Of a stretch of DNA of 64,000 bases, positions 31,132 through 47,117 are shown piece by piece. The translations under genes were made by a program, and so were the position numbers. Origin of the DNA: Rehaibacterium terrae (GTDB taxonomy: Bacteria > Pseudomonadota > Gammaproteobacteria > Xanthomonadales > Xanthomonadaceae); NCBI RefSeq assembly GCF_014202935.1, contig NZ_JACHHX010000001.1, positions 62,001 through 126,000 of the forward strand, in the 5' to 3' direction. Every line of letters starts with the position of its first letter. Positions within the stretch are counted from its first letter, which is position 1. Below the pieces are notes generated by a model. The model was not told the DNA's origin and did no database searches. It was given only the letters and a program-made list of their open reading frames with translations.

Positions 31132-32958
31132 TCATGGGGCGGGAAGGTCGAATTCGAAACACGCGCCCTGGTCCGGCGCCGCCTCCGCGCCCACGTGGCC
31201 GCCGTGGCGGGTGACGATGCGGTGGACGATGGCCAGGCCCACGCCGGTGCCCTCGAACCGGTCTTGCGGGTGCAGGCGCTGGAACACGCCGAACAGTTTG
31301 TCGGCGTAACGCATGTCGAAACCGACGCCGTTGTCGCGCACGCGGTAGCGCACGCGCCCGTGCTCGCGCCGGCCGCTCACCTCGACGCGGGCCTGCTCGC
31401 CGCGTGGCGCGCTGTACTTGAGGGCGTTGGACAGCAGGTTGATCCAGACCTGCTTGAGCAGCGCCGGGTCGCCGCTGGCCGGCGGCAGGTCGCCGATGTC
31501 GATGGTGGCCGCGTGGCGCGGCACGTCGCGCAGCGCCTCCTCGGCCAGGGCGCGCATGTCCACCGGCTCGCGCGCCAGCGGCTTGCGGCCGAGCCGCGAC
31601 AGCGCCAGCAGGTCGTCGATCAGCACGCCCATCCGGCGCGCGCTGTCGGCGATCGCCTGCAGGTAGCGGCGCGGTTCGGGATCGAGTCGGTCGCCGAGGT
31701 CCTCGGCCAGCATCCGCGCATAGCCGTCGATGTGCCGCAGCGGCGCGCGCAGGTCGTGCGAGACCGAATAGCTGAAGCTCTCCAGCTCGCGGTTGGTCTG
31801 TTCCAGCTGTTCGGCCTTGGCTTGCAGGCGGCGGTTGAGCTCGAGCACTTCGCGCTCGGCGGCCAGCCGCTCGCCGATGTCCTGGGCGACGCCGACGAAG
31901 CCGAGCAGGCTGCCGGTGTCGTCGTGCACCGGGGTGATGGTCAGCTCCACCGGGAAGCGCGAGCCGTCCCTGCGGACATAGGTCCAGATCCGCTTGTCGA
32001 CCTCGCCGCGCCGCGGCCTGGCGACGAAGGCCTCGAAGCCCGGTGCGATCGGCTCGCCGAGCTCGCGCGACAGCTCGGCGGCGCGGGCGGCGACCTCGTC
32101 GGCATCATGGAAGACCGCCGGGGTTTGCCGCCCGACCATCTCCTCGGCGGTGTAGCCCAGCTGCTCGCAGGCGCGACAGTTGAACAGACGGATGATGCCG
32201 TCGGGGCGGCAGGCGATGATCATGTGGCCGGCGCTTTCCAGGATCGCCCGCTGCAGGGCGTTGGCTTCGGCCAGCGCCCGCTGGGTGCGCTCGCCGCGGC
32301 GCAGTTCGCGCAGCAGCGCCACCAGCCCGAGCGCCATCAGCGCGATCCCGATCAGCGGGCCGTAGGCCAGGGTGGTTTGCAGGCGCAGCGCGTTCTGCGC
32401 GGCCAGCCGGGCGCGCTCGCCGAGCACGGCCTCCTCGTGCCGGCGCAGCTCCTCGACCAGCGCGTGGACCGGTGCGATCAGTGCGACGCCGATGGTCTGG
32501 AAGTGCGCGCGGCCGGCGTCGAGGCCGTCGCGTGCGACCAGCTGCGACGCCTCGCGCATGACGGCGATGCGGGCGTCCAGCAGGGCCTGGATGCTTTCCA
32601 CCCGCGCCAGCTGCGGCGGCGCGTCGCGGAGCCGTTCGCGCAGCATGACGAGCTCGCGCCGCGCCTGCGCGTGGTGCCGGTCGCGGGCGGCCTCCAGCGC
32701 GCGGTCGCCGGTGATCAGGAAGCCGCGATGCTCGGCCTCCATCCGCGCCACGCTGTCCTCGAAGGCGAGCGCCTCCTGCAGCACCAGCAGGGTGTGCCGG
32801 ACCCAGGCGTCGGTGGCGATCACGGCCCGGCTATGCTGGTAGGTGCGCCAGGCGGCGAGGCCGAACAGGACGAACGCGAGCAGGAACGCCACCAGCGTCC
32901 AGCGGCGCAGATGCGGGCGGAACTGCCGTGTCGCGGGGCTGCCGTGCCCAACACGCAT
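31132..32958 (-). CDS. Membrane-bound histidine kinase (CHASE3-like sensor, PAS, HisKA, HATPase)
   Basis: 608 residues. Membrane helix at about 21-37, an extracytoplasmic all-helical CHASE3-like sensor (FLITGDRALEAARDRHH is a CHASE3 signature), and a second helix at about 198-216. A PAS/PAC domain spans 235-365, followed by a coiled coil and HisKA with the phospho-accepting H401 in SYSVSHDLRAPLRHI. HATPase follows with N box WINLLSNALKYS, G1 VRDNGVGFDMRY and G2 FEGTGVGLAIV. First gene of the three-gene signalling operon; the stimulus is unknown. Confidence 0.93.
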   Translation of the reverse strand: MRVGHGSPATRQFRPHLRRWTLVAFLLAFVLFGLAAWRTYQHSRAVIATDAWVRHTLLVLQEALAFEDSVARMEAEHRGFLITGDRALEAARDRHHAQARRELVMLRERLRDAPPQLARVESIQALLDARIAVMREASQLVARDGLDAGRAHFQTIGVALIAPVHALVEELRRHEEAVLGERARLAAQNALRLQTTLAYGPLIGIALMALGLVALLRELRRGERTQRALAEANALQRAILESAGHMIIACRPDGIIRLFNCRACEQLGYTAEEMVGRQTPAVFHDADEVAARAAELSRELGEPIAPGFEAFVARPRRGEVDKRIWTYVRRDGSRFPVELTITPVHDDTGSLLGFVGVAQDIGERLAAEREVLELNRRLQAKAEQLEQTNRELESFSYSVSHDLRAPLRHIDGYARMLAEDLGDRLDPEPRRYLQAIADSARRMGVLIDDLLALSRLGRKPLAREPVDMRALAEEALRDVPRHAATIDIGDLPPASGDPALLKQVWINLLSNALKYSAPRGEQARVEVSGRREHGRVRYRVRDNGVGFDMRYADKLFGVFQRLHPQDRFEGTGVGLAIVHRIVTRHGGHVGAEAAPDQGACFEFDLPAP

Positions 32959-33132
32959 TCGAGCGACTCCCTCCGGCCGGGCCGGAACGGAAAGCGCGGG
33001 GTGCGTGGATTCCCCCCTTCGGTCCGGACTATAGCCGGAGGGCGCGCCGGCTGCTTTGACGGCGGCATGACCGCTGGCCCCGCAACGACGCCAATCCGGC
33101 CGCCGGAGCCAGCCGAGGTGGGCGGGATGCGC

Positions 33133-33158
33133 GGCGCGGTCGTCGCGGCGACCGCGCC
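33133..33158 (-). terminator. GC hairpin just after the S9 peptidase gene
   Basis: GGCGCGGTCG pairs with CGACCGCGCC around a six-base loop. It starts 14 bp after the peptidase stop (33172) on the minus strand. There is no T-run, so this is only a terminator-like hairpin. The rest of the 213-bp gap between 32959 and 33171 shows nothing else I can name. Confidence 0.4.
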
Positions 33159-33171
33159 GTCGCAGGGGCTG

Positions 33172-38230
<5,059 letters not shown>

Positions 38231-38277
38231 GATTAGGCTCGACGGGCCCGTTCCGGGCGGACGCACAGGAGCTTCCC

Positions 38278-38496
38278 ATGCGCAATGCATTCCTGGTGGT
38301 TGGTGCCGCGCTGCTGGTGGCCGGCGCGCTGGTCACGGCCGGCCTGTTCACCTTCAAGGACAGCAAGGAAGTGCTGCGGATCGGCGACGCCTCGCTGACC
38401 GTCACCGAGGAAAAACGCCCCGACCATCGGCTCGGCTACGCGCTGATGGCGCTCGGCGGCATCGGCCTGCTGGTGGGCATCGTCCGCCGCAAGTGA
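38278..38496 (+). CDS. Small two-helix membrane protein, DUF3185-like
   Basis: 72 residues from ATG 38278, preceded by AGGAG. Two hydrophobic segments (about 5-26 and 54-68) flank a polar, acidic-basic middle (KDSKEVLRIGDASLTVTEEKRP) that would lie outside the membrane. The DUF3185 label is tentative. It is placed between the enoyl-reductase-like gene and uvrD on the same strand. Confidence 0.75.
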   Translation: MRNAFLVVGAALLVAGALVTAGLFTFKDSKEVLRIGDASLTVTEEKRPDHRLGYALMALGGIGLLVGIVRRK

Positions 38497-38540
38497 TCCG
38501 CGCGCCGGCCCGCCGCGCGGCGGGCCGGTACAATGCGCGG

Positions 38541-40703
38541 ATGGATGTCTCCCACCTGCTCGACGCGCTGAATCCCGCGCAGCGCGAGGCCGTCTCCGCG
38601 CCGCCCGGCCATTACCTGGTGCTGGCCGGCGCCGGCTCCGGCAAGACCCGTGTGCTCACCCATCGCCTGGCCTGGCTGAACGAGGTCGAGCGTGTGCCGG
38701 CGCACGCGATGATGGCGGTCACCTTCACCAACAAGGCCGCCGGCGAGATGCGCCAGCGCGCCGGGCAGATGCTGCGCCACGGCACCCGTGGGATGTGGAT
38801 CGGCACCTTCCACGGCCTCGCCCACCGCCTGCTGCGCCTGCACTGGCAGGAGGCGAAGCTGCCCGAGTCCTTCCAGGTGCTCGACGCCGACGACCAGCAG
38901 CGGCTGGTCAAGCGCCTGATGGCGGAGATGGATCTCGACGAGGGCCGCTTCCCGCCGCGCCAGGCGGTGTGGTGGATCAACGCGCAGAAGGACGAGGGCC
39001 GCCGACCGCAGCACATCCAGGTCGGCGGCGACTATTTCCTGGAAACGATGGTGCGCGTCTATGCCGCCTACCAGGAACGCTGCGACCGCGCCGGGCTGGT
39101 CGATTTCGCAGAACTGCTGCTGCGCGCGCACGAGCTGTGGCTGCAGCACCCGCCGCTGCTGCACCACTACCGGCAGCGCTTCCGCGAGCTGCTGATCGAC
39201 GAGTTCCAGGACACCAACGCCATCCAGTACGCCTTCGTGCGCGTGCTGGCCGGCGACAGCGGGCATGTGTTCATCGTCGGCGACGACGACCAGAGCATCT
39301 ACGGCTGGCGCGGCGCGCAGGTCGAGAACATGCAGCGCTTCCTGCGCGACTACCCGGGTGCCAGAACCATCCGGCTGGAGCAGAACTACCGCTCCAGCGC
39401 CAACATCCTCGGCGCCGCCAACGCGGTGATCGCGCACAACCCCGGCCGGCTCGGCAAGCAGTTGTGGACCGACGCCGGCGAAGGCGAGCCGGTCGACCTG
39501 TACGCCGCCTACAACGAGATCGACGAGGCGCGCTTCGTGGTCGAGCGCATCCGCCAGTGGGTGCGCGAGGGCGGCAGCTACGGCGACTGCGCGGTGCTGT
39601 ACCGCTCCAACGCGCAGTCGCGCGCATTCGAGGAGACGCTGCAGCGCGAGGGCATCGCCTACCGCGTCTACGGTGGCTTCCGCTTCTTCGAGCGCGCCGA
39701 GATCAAGGACACGCTGGCCTACCTGCGGCTGGTGGCCAACCGCGCCGACGATGCCGCCTTCGAGCGCGCGGTGAACACGCCGGCGCGCGGCATCGGCAGC
39801 CGCACGCTGGACGAGGTGCGGCTGCTGGCGCGTGGCCGGGCGATCCCGCTGTGGGAGGCGGCGCAGGCCTTGGCGTCCGGCGACGCGCTCGCCGCCCGCG
39901 CCCGCAACGCCCTGCGCGGCTTCATCGAGCTGATCGACAAGCTGGCCGGCGAGCTCCGCCCCCTGCCGCTGGCCGAACAGATCGACCACGTGCTGCTGCG
40001 CTCGGGCCTGCGCGAGCACTACGCCAACGAGTCGAAGGGCGCGCTGGATTCGCGCACCGACAACCTCGACGAACTGGTGTCGGTCGCCAGCCGCTTCGTC
40101 CGCAGCGACGAGGACGAGCTGGAGAACCTGCCCGAGCTGGTGGCCTTCCTCGCCTACGCCTCGCTGGAGGCTGGCGAAGGCCAGGCCGAGGCCGGCGCCG
40201 AGGGCGTGCAGTTGATGACCCTGCACAGCGCCAAGGGCCTGGAGTTTCCACTGGTGTTCGTGGTCGGCATGGAGGAGGGGCTGTTCCCGAGCAGCCGGTC
40301 GCTGGAGGAATCCGGACGGCTGGAAGAGGAGCGTCGCCTCGCCTACGTCGGCATCACCCGCGCCCGCCAGAAGCTCGTGTTGAGCTATGCCGAGACGCGC
40401 CGCCTGCACGGCATGGACACCTACGGCCAGCCCTCGCGCTTCCTGCGCGAGATCCCCTCGGCGCTGCTGCGCGAGGTGCGGCCGAAGGTGCAGGTGTCGC
40501 GGCCGGCGTTCTCGGGGCGTTTCGCCGAACCGGCCGACAGCGGCGGCCTGAAGCTCGGCCAGCAGGTCGTGCATCCCAGCTTCGGCCCCGGCACCGTCAT
40601 CGATTACGAAGGCGCCGGCAGCCACGCCCGCGTGCAGGTCAACTTCGACGAGGTCGGTCCCAAGTGGCTGGTGCTGGCCTACGCCAACCTGCAGGTGGCG
40701 TAG
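38541..40703 (+). CDS. uvrD: DNA helicase II (UvrD)
   Basis: 720 residues, superfamily 1A 3'-5' helicase of nucleotide-excision and mismatch repair. Motif I GAGSGKTRVLTHR, Ia VTFTNKAAGEM, II LIDEFQDTN, III GDDDQSIYGWRGA, IV EQNYRSS, V MTLHSAKGLEF and VI RLAYVGITRA are all intact. The C-terminal GQQVVHPSFGPGTVIDYEG is the UvrD RNA-polymerase-interacting Tudor-like module. Start ATG 38541 gives the standard MDVSHLLDALNPAQREAV. Confidence 0.97.
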   Translation: MDVSHLLDALNPAQREAVSAPPGHYLVLAGAGSGKTRVLTHRLAWLNEVERVPAHAMMAVTFTNKAAGEMRQRAGQMLRHGTRGMWIGTFHGLAHRLLRLHWQEAKLPESFQVLDADDQQRLVKRLMAEMDLDEGRFPPRQAVWWINAQKDEGRRPQHIQVGGDYFLETMVRVYAAYQERCDRAGLVDFAELLLRAHELWLQHPPLLHHYRQRFRELLIDEFQDTNAIQYAFVRVLAGDSGHVFIVGDDDQSIYGWRGAQVENMQRFLRDYPGARTIRLEQNYRSSANILGAANAVIAHNPGRLGKQLWTDAGEGEPVDLYAAYNEIDEARFVVERIRQWVREGGSYGDCAVLYRSNAQSRAFEETLQREGIAYRVYGGFRFFERAEIKDTLAYLRLVANRADDAAFERAVNTPARGIGSRTLDEVRLLARGRAIPLWEAAQALASGDALAARARNALRGFIELIDKLAGELRPLPLAEQIDHVLLRSGLREHYANESKGALDSRTDNLDELVSVASRFVRSDEDELENLPELVAFLAYASLEAGEGQAEAGAEGVQLMTLHSAKGLEFPLVFVVGMEEGLFPSSRSLEESGRLEEERRLAYVGITRARQKLVLSYAETRRLHGMDTYGQPSRFLREIPSALLREVRPKVQVSRPAFSGRFAEPADSGGLKLGQQVVHPSFGPGTVIDYEGAGSHARVQVNFDEVGPKWLVLAYANLQVA

Positions 40704-40812
40704 CGCCTGCGAAGCAGCGCCGCGGGCTTGGCGCGGCGTCGGCCGATCCCCCTGCTTTCCGTCGCATCGGCTCCGCTACACTTCGGCGTCCACGCAACCG
40801 GAGAGTGAGGCC

Positions 40813-41907
<1,095 letters not shown>

Positions 41908-41912
41908 GGCGC

Positions 41913-43280
41913 TCAGCCGTACAGCAGGCCCGGCAGCCAGGTCGCCAGCCCGGGCCACAGCGCCAGCACCAGCAGCATCGCCAGCTGCAGCGCGATGAAC
42001 GGCAGCGCGCCGCGGTAGATCTGCGCGGTGCGCACCTGCGGCGGCGTCACGCCGCGCAGGTAGAACAGGGCGAAGCCGAACGGCGGGGTGAGGAAGCTGG
42101 TTTGCAGGTTGATCGCCATCATCACGCCCAGCCAGACCGGGTCCACGCCCATCGCCAGCAGCACCGGGCCGACGATCGGCACCACCACGAAGGTGATCTC
42201 GATGAAGTCGAGCACGAAGCCGAGCAGGAACATCATCAGCATCACCGCGATCAACGCGCCGGTGGTGCCGCCGGGCAGGCCGCTGAGCAGGTCGTGGACG
42301 AGGTCGTCGCCGCCGTAGCCGCGGAACACCAGGGTGAACAGTGCCGCGCCGATCAGGATGGCGAACACCATCGCGGTGATCTTCACCGTGCGCAGCGCCA
42401 CCTCCAGCAGACGCGACGGGCGCAGCTCCCGGCGCAGCGCGGCGAACAGCGTGGCGCCGACCGCGCCCACCGCCGCCGCTTCGGTCGGCGTGGCGATGCC
42501 GGCGAGGATCGAGCCGAGCACGGCCAGGATCAGCAGCAGCGGCGGCAGCACGGCGGCGACGGTGCGCCAGACGCCGACACGCTCGCCGCGCGCGATGGCC
42601 GGGGCGCGGGCCGGATGCCGCCAGGCCACCCACAGCGCGTACAGCAGGTACAGGCCGACCAGGATCAGCCCGGGGATCAGCGCGCCGGCGAACAGGTCGC
42701 CCACCGACACCGCCTTGGGCGCGAAATTGCCCAGACGCAGCTGCGCCTGCTGGTAGGCGTTGCCGAGCTGGTCGCCGAGCAGCACCAGCACGATCGAGGG
42801 CGGGATGATCTGGCCGAGGGTGCCGGCGGCAGCGATGCTGCCGGTGGCCAGGCGCGGGTCGTAACCGTGGCGCAGCATCACTGGCAGCGAGATCAGGCCC
42901 ATGGTGACGACAGTCGCGCCGACGATGCCGGTGCTGGCGGCGAGCAGTGCGCCGACCAGCAGCACCGCCACCACCAGCCCGCCGCGCAGGCGACCGAACA
43001 GGCCGGCGACGGTGGTGAGCAGATCCTCGGCCAGCCGCGAGCGTTCCAGCATCACGCCCATGAACACGAACAGCGGCACCGCGATCAGCGTCTCGTTGGT
43101 CATCACCCCGAACACGCGGTTCGGGAACGCCGACAGGTAGGCCGGATCGAAGGCGCCCAGCAGCCAGCCCAGGCCGGCGAACAGCAGCGACACCCCGGCC
43201 AAAGTGAAGGCGACCGGGTAGCCGGCCAGCAGCGCCGCGCACAGCGCGATCACCAGCCCGGCCAGCAGCGCGCCGCTCAC
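41913..43280 (-). CDS. dctM: TRAP transporter large permease subunit (DctM)
   Basis: 455 residues, some twelve hydrophobic segments. DctM signatures are GTLGQIIPPSIVLVLLGDQ, TPTEAAAVGAVGA and NLQTSFLTPPFGFALFYLRG. Sodium- or proton-coupled uptake of an organic acid with the binding protein at 40813-41907. Start GTG 43280 overlaps the dctQ stop (GTGA), implying translational coupling. Confidence 0.94.
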   Translation of the reverse strand: MSGALLAGLVIALCAALLAGYPVAFTLAGVSLLFAGLGWLLGAFDPAYLSAFPNRVFGVMTNETLIAVPLFVFMGVMLERSRLAEDLLTTVAGLFGRLRGGLVVAVLLVGALLAASTGIVGATVVTMGLISLPVMLRHGYDPRLATGSIAAAGTLGQIIPPSIVLVLLGDQLGNAYQQAQLRLGNFAPKAVSVGDLFAGALIPGLILVGLYLLYALWVAWRHPARAPAIARGERVGVWRTVAAVLPPLLLILAVLGSILAGIATPTEAAAVGAVGATLFAALRRELRPSRLLEVALRTVKITAMVFAILIGAALFTLVFRGYGGDDLVHDLLSGLPGGTTGALIAVMLMMFLLGFVLDFIEITFVVVPIVGPVLLAMGVDPVWLGVMMAINLQTSFLTPPFGFALFYLRGVTPPQVRTAQIYRGALPFIALQLAMLLVLALWPGLATWLPGLLYG

Positions 43281-43813
43281 GTGTCTGCTCCGCCCAGCGC
43301 GCGGCGCAGCGCGCGCAGCACCTGCGCCAGCGCTTGCAGCCCGAGCAGGGCGGCGGCGGCCGGCAGCATGCCCTTGAGCAGGTACAGCGCCGGCAGCCCG
43401 CCCGGCTCGCGCGAGCCCTCGCGCACCGCCCAGCTGGCGGCCACATAGTCCCAGCTCATCCAGACGACGAAGGTGCAGAACGGCAGCAGGAACAGCACGC
43501 CGCCGGCCACCTCCACCCAGGCGGCGACGCGCGGCGGAAAGCGCTGCTGGAAGATGTCGACGCGAACGTGGCCGTCCTCGCGCAGCGTCCAGGCCAGGCC
43601 GAACAGGAAGGCGCCGGCGTGCAGCCAGACGACCAGCTCCTGCACCGCCTGCGAGCCGGCGCTGAAGGCATAGCGCGCCACCACCAGCGCGAACACCAGC
43701 GCCACGCAGGCCAGGGTGGCCAGCGCGCACAGCCAGGCAGCGCCGCGGGCGAGGCGGTCGATCGCGGCGATGAGGTTCGAGAGGGCGCGCGCGGCGCCGG
43801 CGGGCTCAGCCAT
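43277..43813 (-). CDS. dctQ: TRAP transporter small permease subunit (DctQ)
   Basis: 178 residues with four predicted membrane helices and the DctQ motif VQELVVWLHAGAFLFGLAWTLREDGHVRVD (at about 57-86). It pairs with DctM to form the membrane part of the transporter. First gene of the dctQ-dctM pair; the binding protein gene is on the opposite strand and so needs its own promoter. Confidence 0.93.
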   Translation of the reverse strand: MAEPAGAARALSNLIAAIDRLARGAAWLCALATLACVALVFALVVARYAFSAGSQAVQELVVWLHAGAFLFGLAWTLREDGHVRVDIFQQRFPPRVAAWVEVAGGVLFLLPFCTFVVWMSWDYVAASWAVREGSREPGGLPALYLLKGMLPAAAALLGLQALAQVLRALRRALGGADT

Positions 43814-43849
43814 GCGCCTCCGGGCGGGCGGCGTGATCCGGCGCGGGCA

Positions 43850-44212
43850 TCAGTCCCATTGGTAGACCACCCAGTACACCGGGCGGACCGGTCCCTCGCC
43901 GTCCTTGCTGTCGAGGCGGCCGTCGCCGTTGGTGTCGAGCAGGTAGTAGGGCGGGCCGCGCCGTGGCGTCACCTTGACCATGTGCAGGCGGCCGTTGACC
44001 CGGTATTCCTCGATCCGGTCGCCGGTCCGCTCGTCGACCAGGATGCGCACCGCCGGTGGCGGCTCGCGCTCGGCGGGGGCGGGGATCTTCTCCGGGATCG
44101 GCACTTCCTTGACCGCGTCGCGCTCCTGCGCCAGCAGCTCGCGGGGCGTGGACTGCTGCGCGAGCGTGGGCAGCGCCAGCAGCAACGAGAATGCGATGAG
44201 CGGCCTGCGCAT
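43850..44212 (-). CDS. DUF2782 secreted protein
   Basis: 120 residues with a signal peptide (MRRPLIAFSLLLALPTLAQQ, cleavage about residue 19). The C-terminal DGRLDSKDGEGPVRPVYWVVYQWD and the motif GRLHMVKVTPRRGPPYYLLDTNGDG define DUF2782. The NGDGRLDS segment resembles a calcium-binding loop. Members are often next to polA in gammaproteobacteria, as here, where it is divergent from polA with a 154-bp shared upstream region. Function unknown. I start it at ATG 44212, where the signal peptide begins. Confidence 0.88.
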   Translation of the reverse strand: MRRPLIAFSLLLALPTLAQQSTPRELLAQERDAVKEVPIPEKIPAPAEREPPPAVRILVDERTGDRIEEYRVNGRLHMVKVTPRRGPPYYLLDTNGDGRLDSKDGEGPVRPVYWVVYQWD

Positions 44213-44366
44213 GGCGTACCTCGGCGCGTGGGGTTTGCGATGGGGAGCGGTCAGGATGGCAAATGCGGCCGTGCCGCTCAAGCGCGGCACACGGTCGCGG
44301 CGGGTGCCGGCGGCGGACGCTGGCGCTCCCGTAGAATCGACGGCTCACCCCCCGACGCGCGCCGCC

Positions 44367-47117
44367 ATGCCCCGCCTGGTCCTGATCGACGGCTCCAGCT
44401 ACCTCTACCGTGCCTTCCACGCCCTGCCGCCGTTGACCAACGCGGCGGGCGAGCCGACCGGCGCGCTGTTCGGCGTGGTCAACATGCTGCGCGCCACGCT
44501 CAAGGAGAAACCCGACTACGCCGCCTTCGTGGTCGACGCCTCCGGGCCGACCTTCCGCGACGCGATGTACGCCGAGTACAAGGCGCAGCGCGCGCCGATG
44601 CCGGACGAGCTGCGTGCCCAGGTCGAGCCGATGCTGCAGATCGTCGAGGCGCTGGGCTTCCCGATCCTGCGCGTGCCCGGCGTGGAGGCCGACGACGTGA
44701 TCGGCACGCTGGCGGTGCAGGGCGCGGCGCAGGGCATGCAGGTCACCATCTCCACCAGCGACAAGGACTTCGCCCAGCTGGTGCGGCCGGGCATCACGCT
44801 GGTCAACACCATGAGCGGCAGCGTGCTCGACGAGGCCGGCGTGCGCGAGAAGTTCGGCGTGCGGCCCGACCAGATCGTCGACCTGCTGGCGCTGATGGGC
44901 GACAGCGTGGACAACATCCCCGGCGTCGAGAAGTGCGGCCCCAAGACCGCCGCCAAATGGCTGGGCGAATACGGCACGCTCGACGGCGTGATCGCCCACG
45001 CCGGCGAGATCGGCGGCAAGCTCGGCGAGAACCTGCGCGCCGCACTCGACCGCCTGCCGCTCAACCGTGAACTGGTGACGATCAAGACCGATGTCGCGCT
45101 CGACGGCGGGCCGGAGACGCTGAAGCTGCGCGAGCCGGACGTGGACGCGTTGCGCGCGCTCTATGCCCGCTACGACTTCAAGGCCGCGCTGCGCGAGCTG
45201 GACGGGCAGGCAGCGGACGGTGCGGACGCGAAGGTGCCGACCGCCGCGCCCAAGGGCTACCCGGGCACCGCCGCCGCGGCCGAAGCGCCCGACCCGGCGC
45301 TGGCCGCGCCCGGCGAGTACGACTGCGTGCTGGAGCGCGGCCAGCTCGACGCCTGGATCGAGCGGCTGCGTGCGGCCGGGCTGATCGCCTTCGATACCGA
45401 GACCGATTCGCTCGATCCGATGCGTGCCAACCTGGTCGGGCTGAGCTTCGCCGTCGAACCCGGCCACGCCGCCTACGTGCCGCTGGCGCACGACTACCCC
45501 GGCGCGCCGGCCCAGCTCGACCGCGACGCCGTGCTCGCCGCGCTGCGTCCGATCCTCGAAGACGTCGGCAGGCCCAAGGTCGGCCAGCACGGCAAGTACG
45601 ACCTGCACGTGCTGCGCCGGCACGGCGTGGAGGTGCGCGGCTACGCGCACGACACCATGCTGGAATCCTTCGTGCTCAACTCCACCGCCAGCCGCCACGA
45701 CATGGACACGCTGGCGCGGCGCCACCTGGGTTACGAGACCATCAAGTACGAGGACGTCGCCGGCAAGGGCGCCAAGCAGATCCCGTTCCCGCAGGTCGCG
45801 CTGGAGCAGGCCACCGCCTACGCCGCCGAGGACGCCGACATCACCCTGCGCCTGCACCATGCCCTGCACGCCAAGCTCGCTGCCGAGCCCGCGCTGGAGA
45901 AGGTCTACCGCGAGATCGAGATGCCGCTGGTGCCGGTGCTGACGCGGATGGAGGCCAATGGCGTGCTGGTCGATGCCGATGAGCTGCGCCGGCAGAGCCA
46001 GGCACTGGCCAGGCGCATGCACGCCGCCCAGCAGCAGGCCTACGAGATCGCCGGGCGCAGCTTCAACCTCGACTCGCCCAAGCAGTTGCAGGCGATCCTG
46101 TTCGACGAACTGAAGCTGCCGGTGCTGGTGAAGACGCCGACCGGCCAGCCGTCCACCAACGAAGAGGCGCTGGAGGCGATCGCCGACGAGCACCCGCTGC
46201 CGCGGCTGATCCTGGAATACCGCGGTCTGGCCAAGCTGCGCTCGACCTATACCGACAAGCTGCCCGAGGCGATCAACCCGCACACCGGCCGGGTGCACAC
46301 CAGCTACCACCAGGCCGGCGCGGCCACCGGCCGGCTGGCGTCCTCGGACCCGAACCTGCAGAACATCCCGATCCGCACCGAGGACGGCCGCCGCATCCGC
46401 CAGGCCTTCATCGCGCCCGAGGGCCGCCGCATCGTCGCCTGCGACTACTCGCAGATCGAGCTGCGGATCATGGCCCACCTGTCGCAGGACCCCGGCCTGG
46501 TGGCGGCCTTCGAGAGCGGGCAGGACATCCACCGCGCCACCGCCAGCGAAGTGTTCGGCGTGCCGCTGGAGCAGGTCGACGGCAACCAGCGCCGCGCCGC
46601 CAAGGCGATCAACTTCGGCCTGATGTACGGCATGAGCGCCTTCGGCCTGGCGCGCCAGCTCGGCATCGCCCGTGGCGAGGCGCAGGACTACATCGCGCTG
46701 TACTTCGCCCGCTACCCCGGCGTGCGCGAGTTCATGGAGCGCACCCGCGAGCAGGCCAGGGCGAAGGGCTACGTCGAGACCGTGTTCGGCCGCCGGCTGT
46801 ACCTGAACGACATCCATGCCCGCAACCAGGGCCTGCGTGCCGCCGCCGAGCGCGCCGCGATCAACGCGCCGATGCAGGGCACCGCCGCCGACATCATCAA
46901 GCGCGCCATGATCTCGGTGGACGCCTGGCTGGCGGAGCATGCCGGGCGTGCCCTCATGATCATGCAGGTGCACGACGAGCTGGTGTTCGAGGTCGAGGCC
47001 GGCTTCGTCGACACCCTGCTGGCCGAGGTGAAGCAGCGGATGCAGGGCGCGGCGCAGTTGCGGGTGCCGCTGGTGGTCGACGCCGGGGTCGGCGCCAACT
47101 GGGATCAGGCACATTGA
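44367..47117 (+). CDS. polA: DNA polymerase I
   Basis: 916 residues. N-terminal 5'-nuclease domain (MPRLVLIDGSSYLYRAFHAL, DKDFAQLV, GDSVDNIPGV). The 3'-5' exonuclease domain has all motifs intact (FDTETDSLDP, GQHGKYDLHVL, YAAEDADIT), so proofreading is expected. The polymerase domain has motif A ACDYSQIELRIMAHLS, motif B RRAAKAINFGLMYGMS and motif C QVHDELVFEV. Start ATG 44367. The sRNA candidate and its terminator follow the gene. Confidence 0.97.
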   Translation: MPRLVLIDGSSYLYRAFHALPPLTNAAGEPTGALFGVVNMLRATLKEKPDYAAFVVDASGPTFRDAMYAEYKAQRAPMPDELRAQVEPMLQIVEALGFPILRVPGVEADDVIGTLAVQGAAQGMQVTISTSDKDFAQLVRPGITLVNTMSGSVLDEAGVREKFGVRPDQIVDLLALMGDSVDNIPGVEKCGPKTAAKWLGEYGTLDGVIAHAGEIGGKLGENLRAALDRLPLNRELVTIKTDVALDGGPETLKLREPDVDALRALYARYDFKAALRELDGQAADGADAKVPTAAPKGYPGTAAAAEAPDPALAAPGEYDCVLERGQLDAWIERLRAAGLIAFDTETDSLDPMRANLVGLSFAVEPGHAAYVPLAHDYPGAPAQLDRDAVLAALRPILEDVGRPKVGQHGKYDLHVLRRHGVEVRGYAHDTMLESFVLNSTASRHDMDTLARRHLGYETIKYEDVAGKGAKQIPFPQVALEQATAYAAEDADITLRLHHALHAKLAAEPALEKVYREIEMPLVPVLTRMEANGVLVDADELRRQSQALARRMHAAQQQAYEIAGRSFNLDSPKQLQAILFDELKLPVLVKTPTGQPSTNEEALEAIADEHPLPRLILEYRGLAKLRSTYTDKLPEAINPHTGRVHTSYHQAGAATGRLASSDPNLQNIPIRTEDGRRIRQAFIAPEGRRIVACDYSQIELRIMAHLSQDPGLVAAFESGQDIHRATASEVFGVPLEQVDGNQRRAAKAINFGLMYGMSAFGLARQLGIARGEAQDYIALYFARYPGVREFMERTREQARAKGYVETVFGRRLYLNDIHARNQGLRAAAERAAINAPMQGTAADIIKRAMISVDAWLAEHAGRALMIMQVHDELVFEVEAGFVDTLLAEVKQRMQGAAQLRVPLVVDAGVGANWDQAH

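Noticed and set aside
38541-40703. UvrD being Rep
   Set aside because: The C-terminal Tudor-like module (HPSFGPGTVIDYEG) and the N-terminus MDVSHLLDALN match UvrD.
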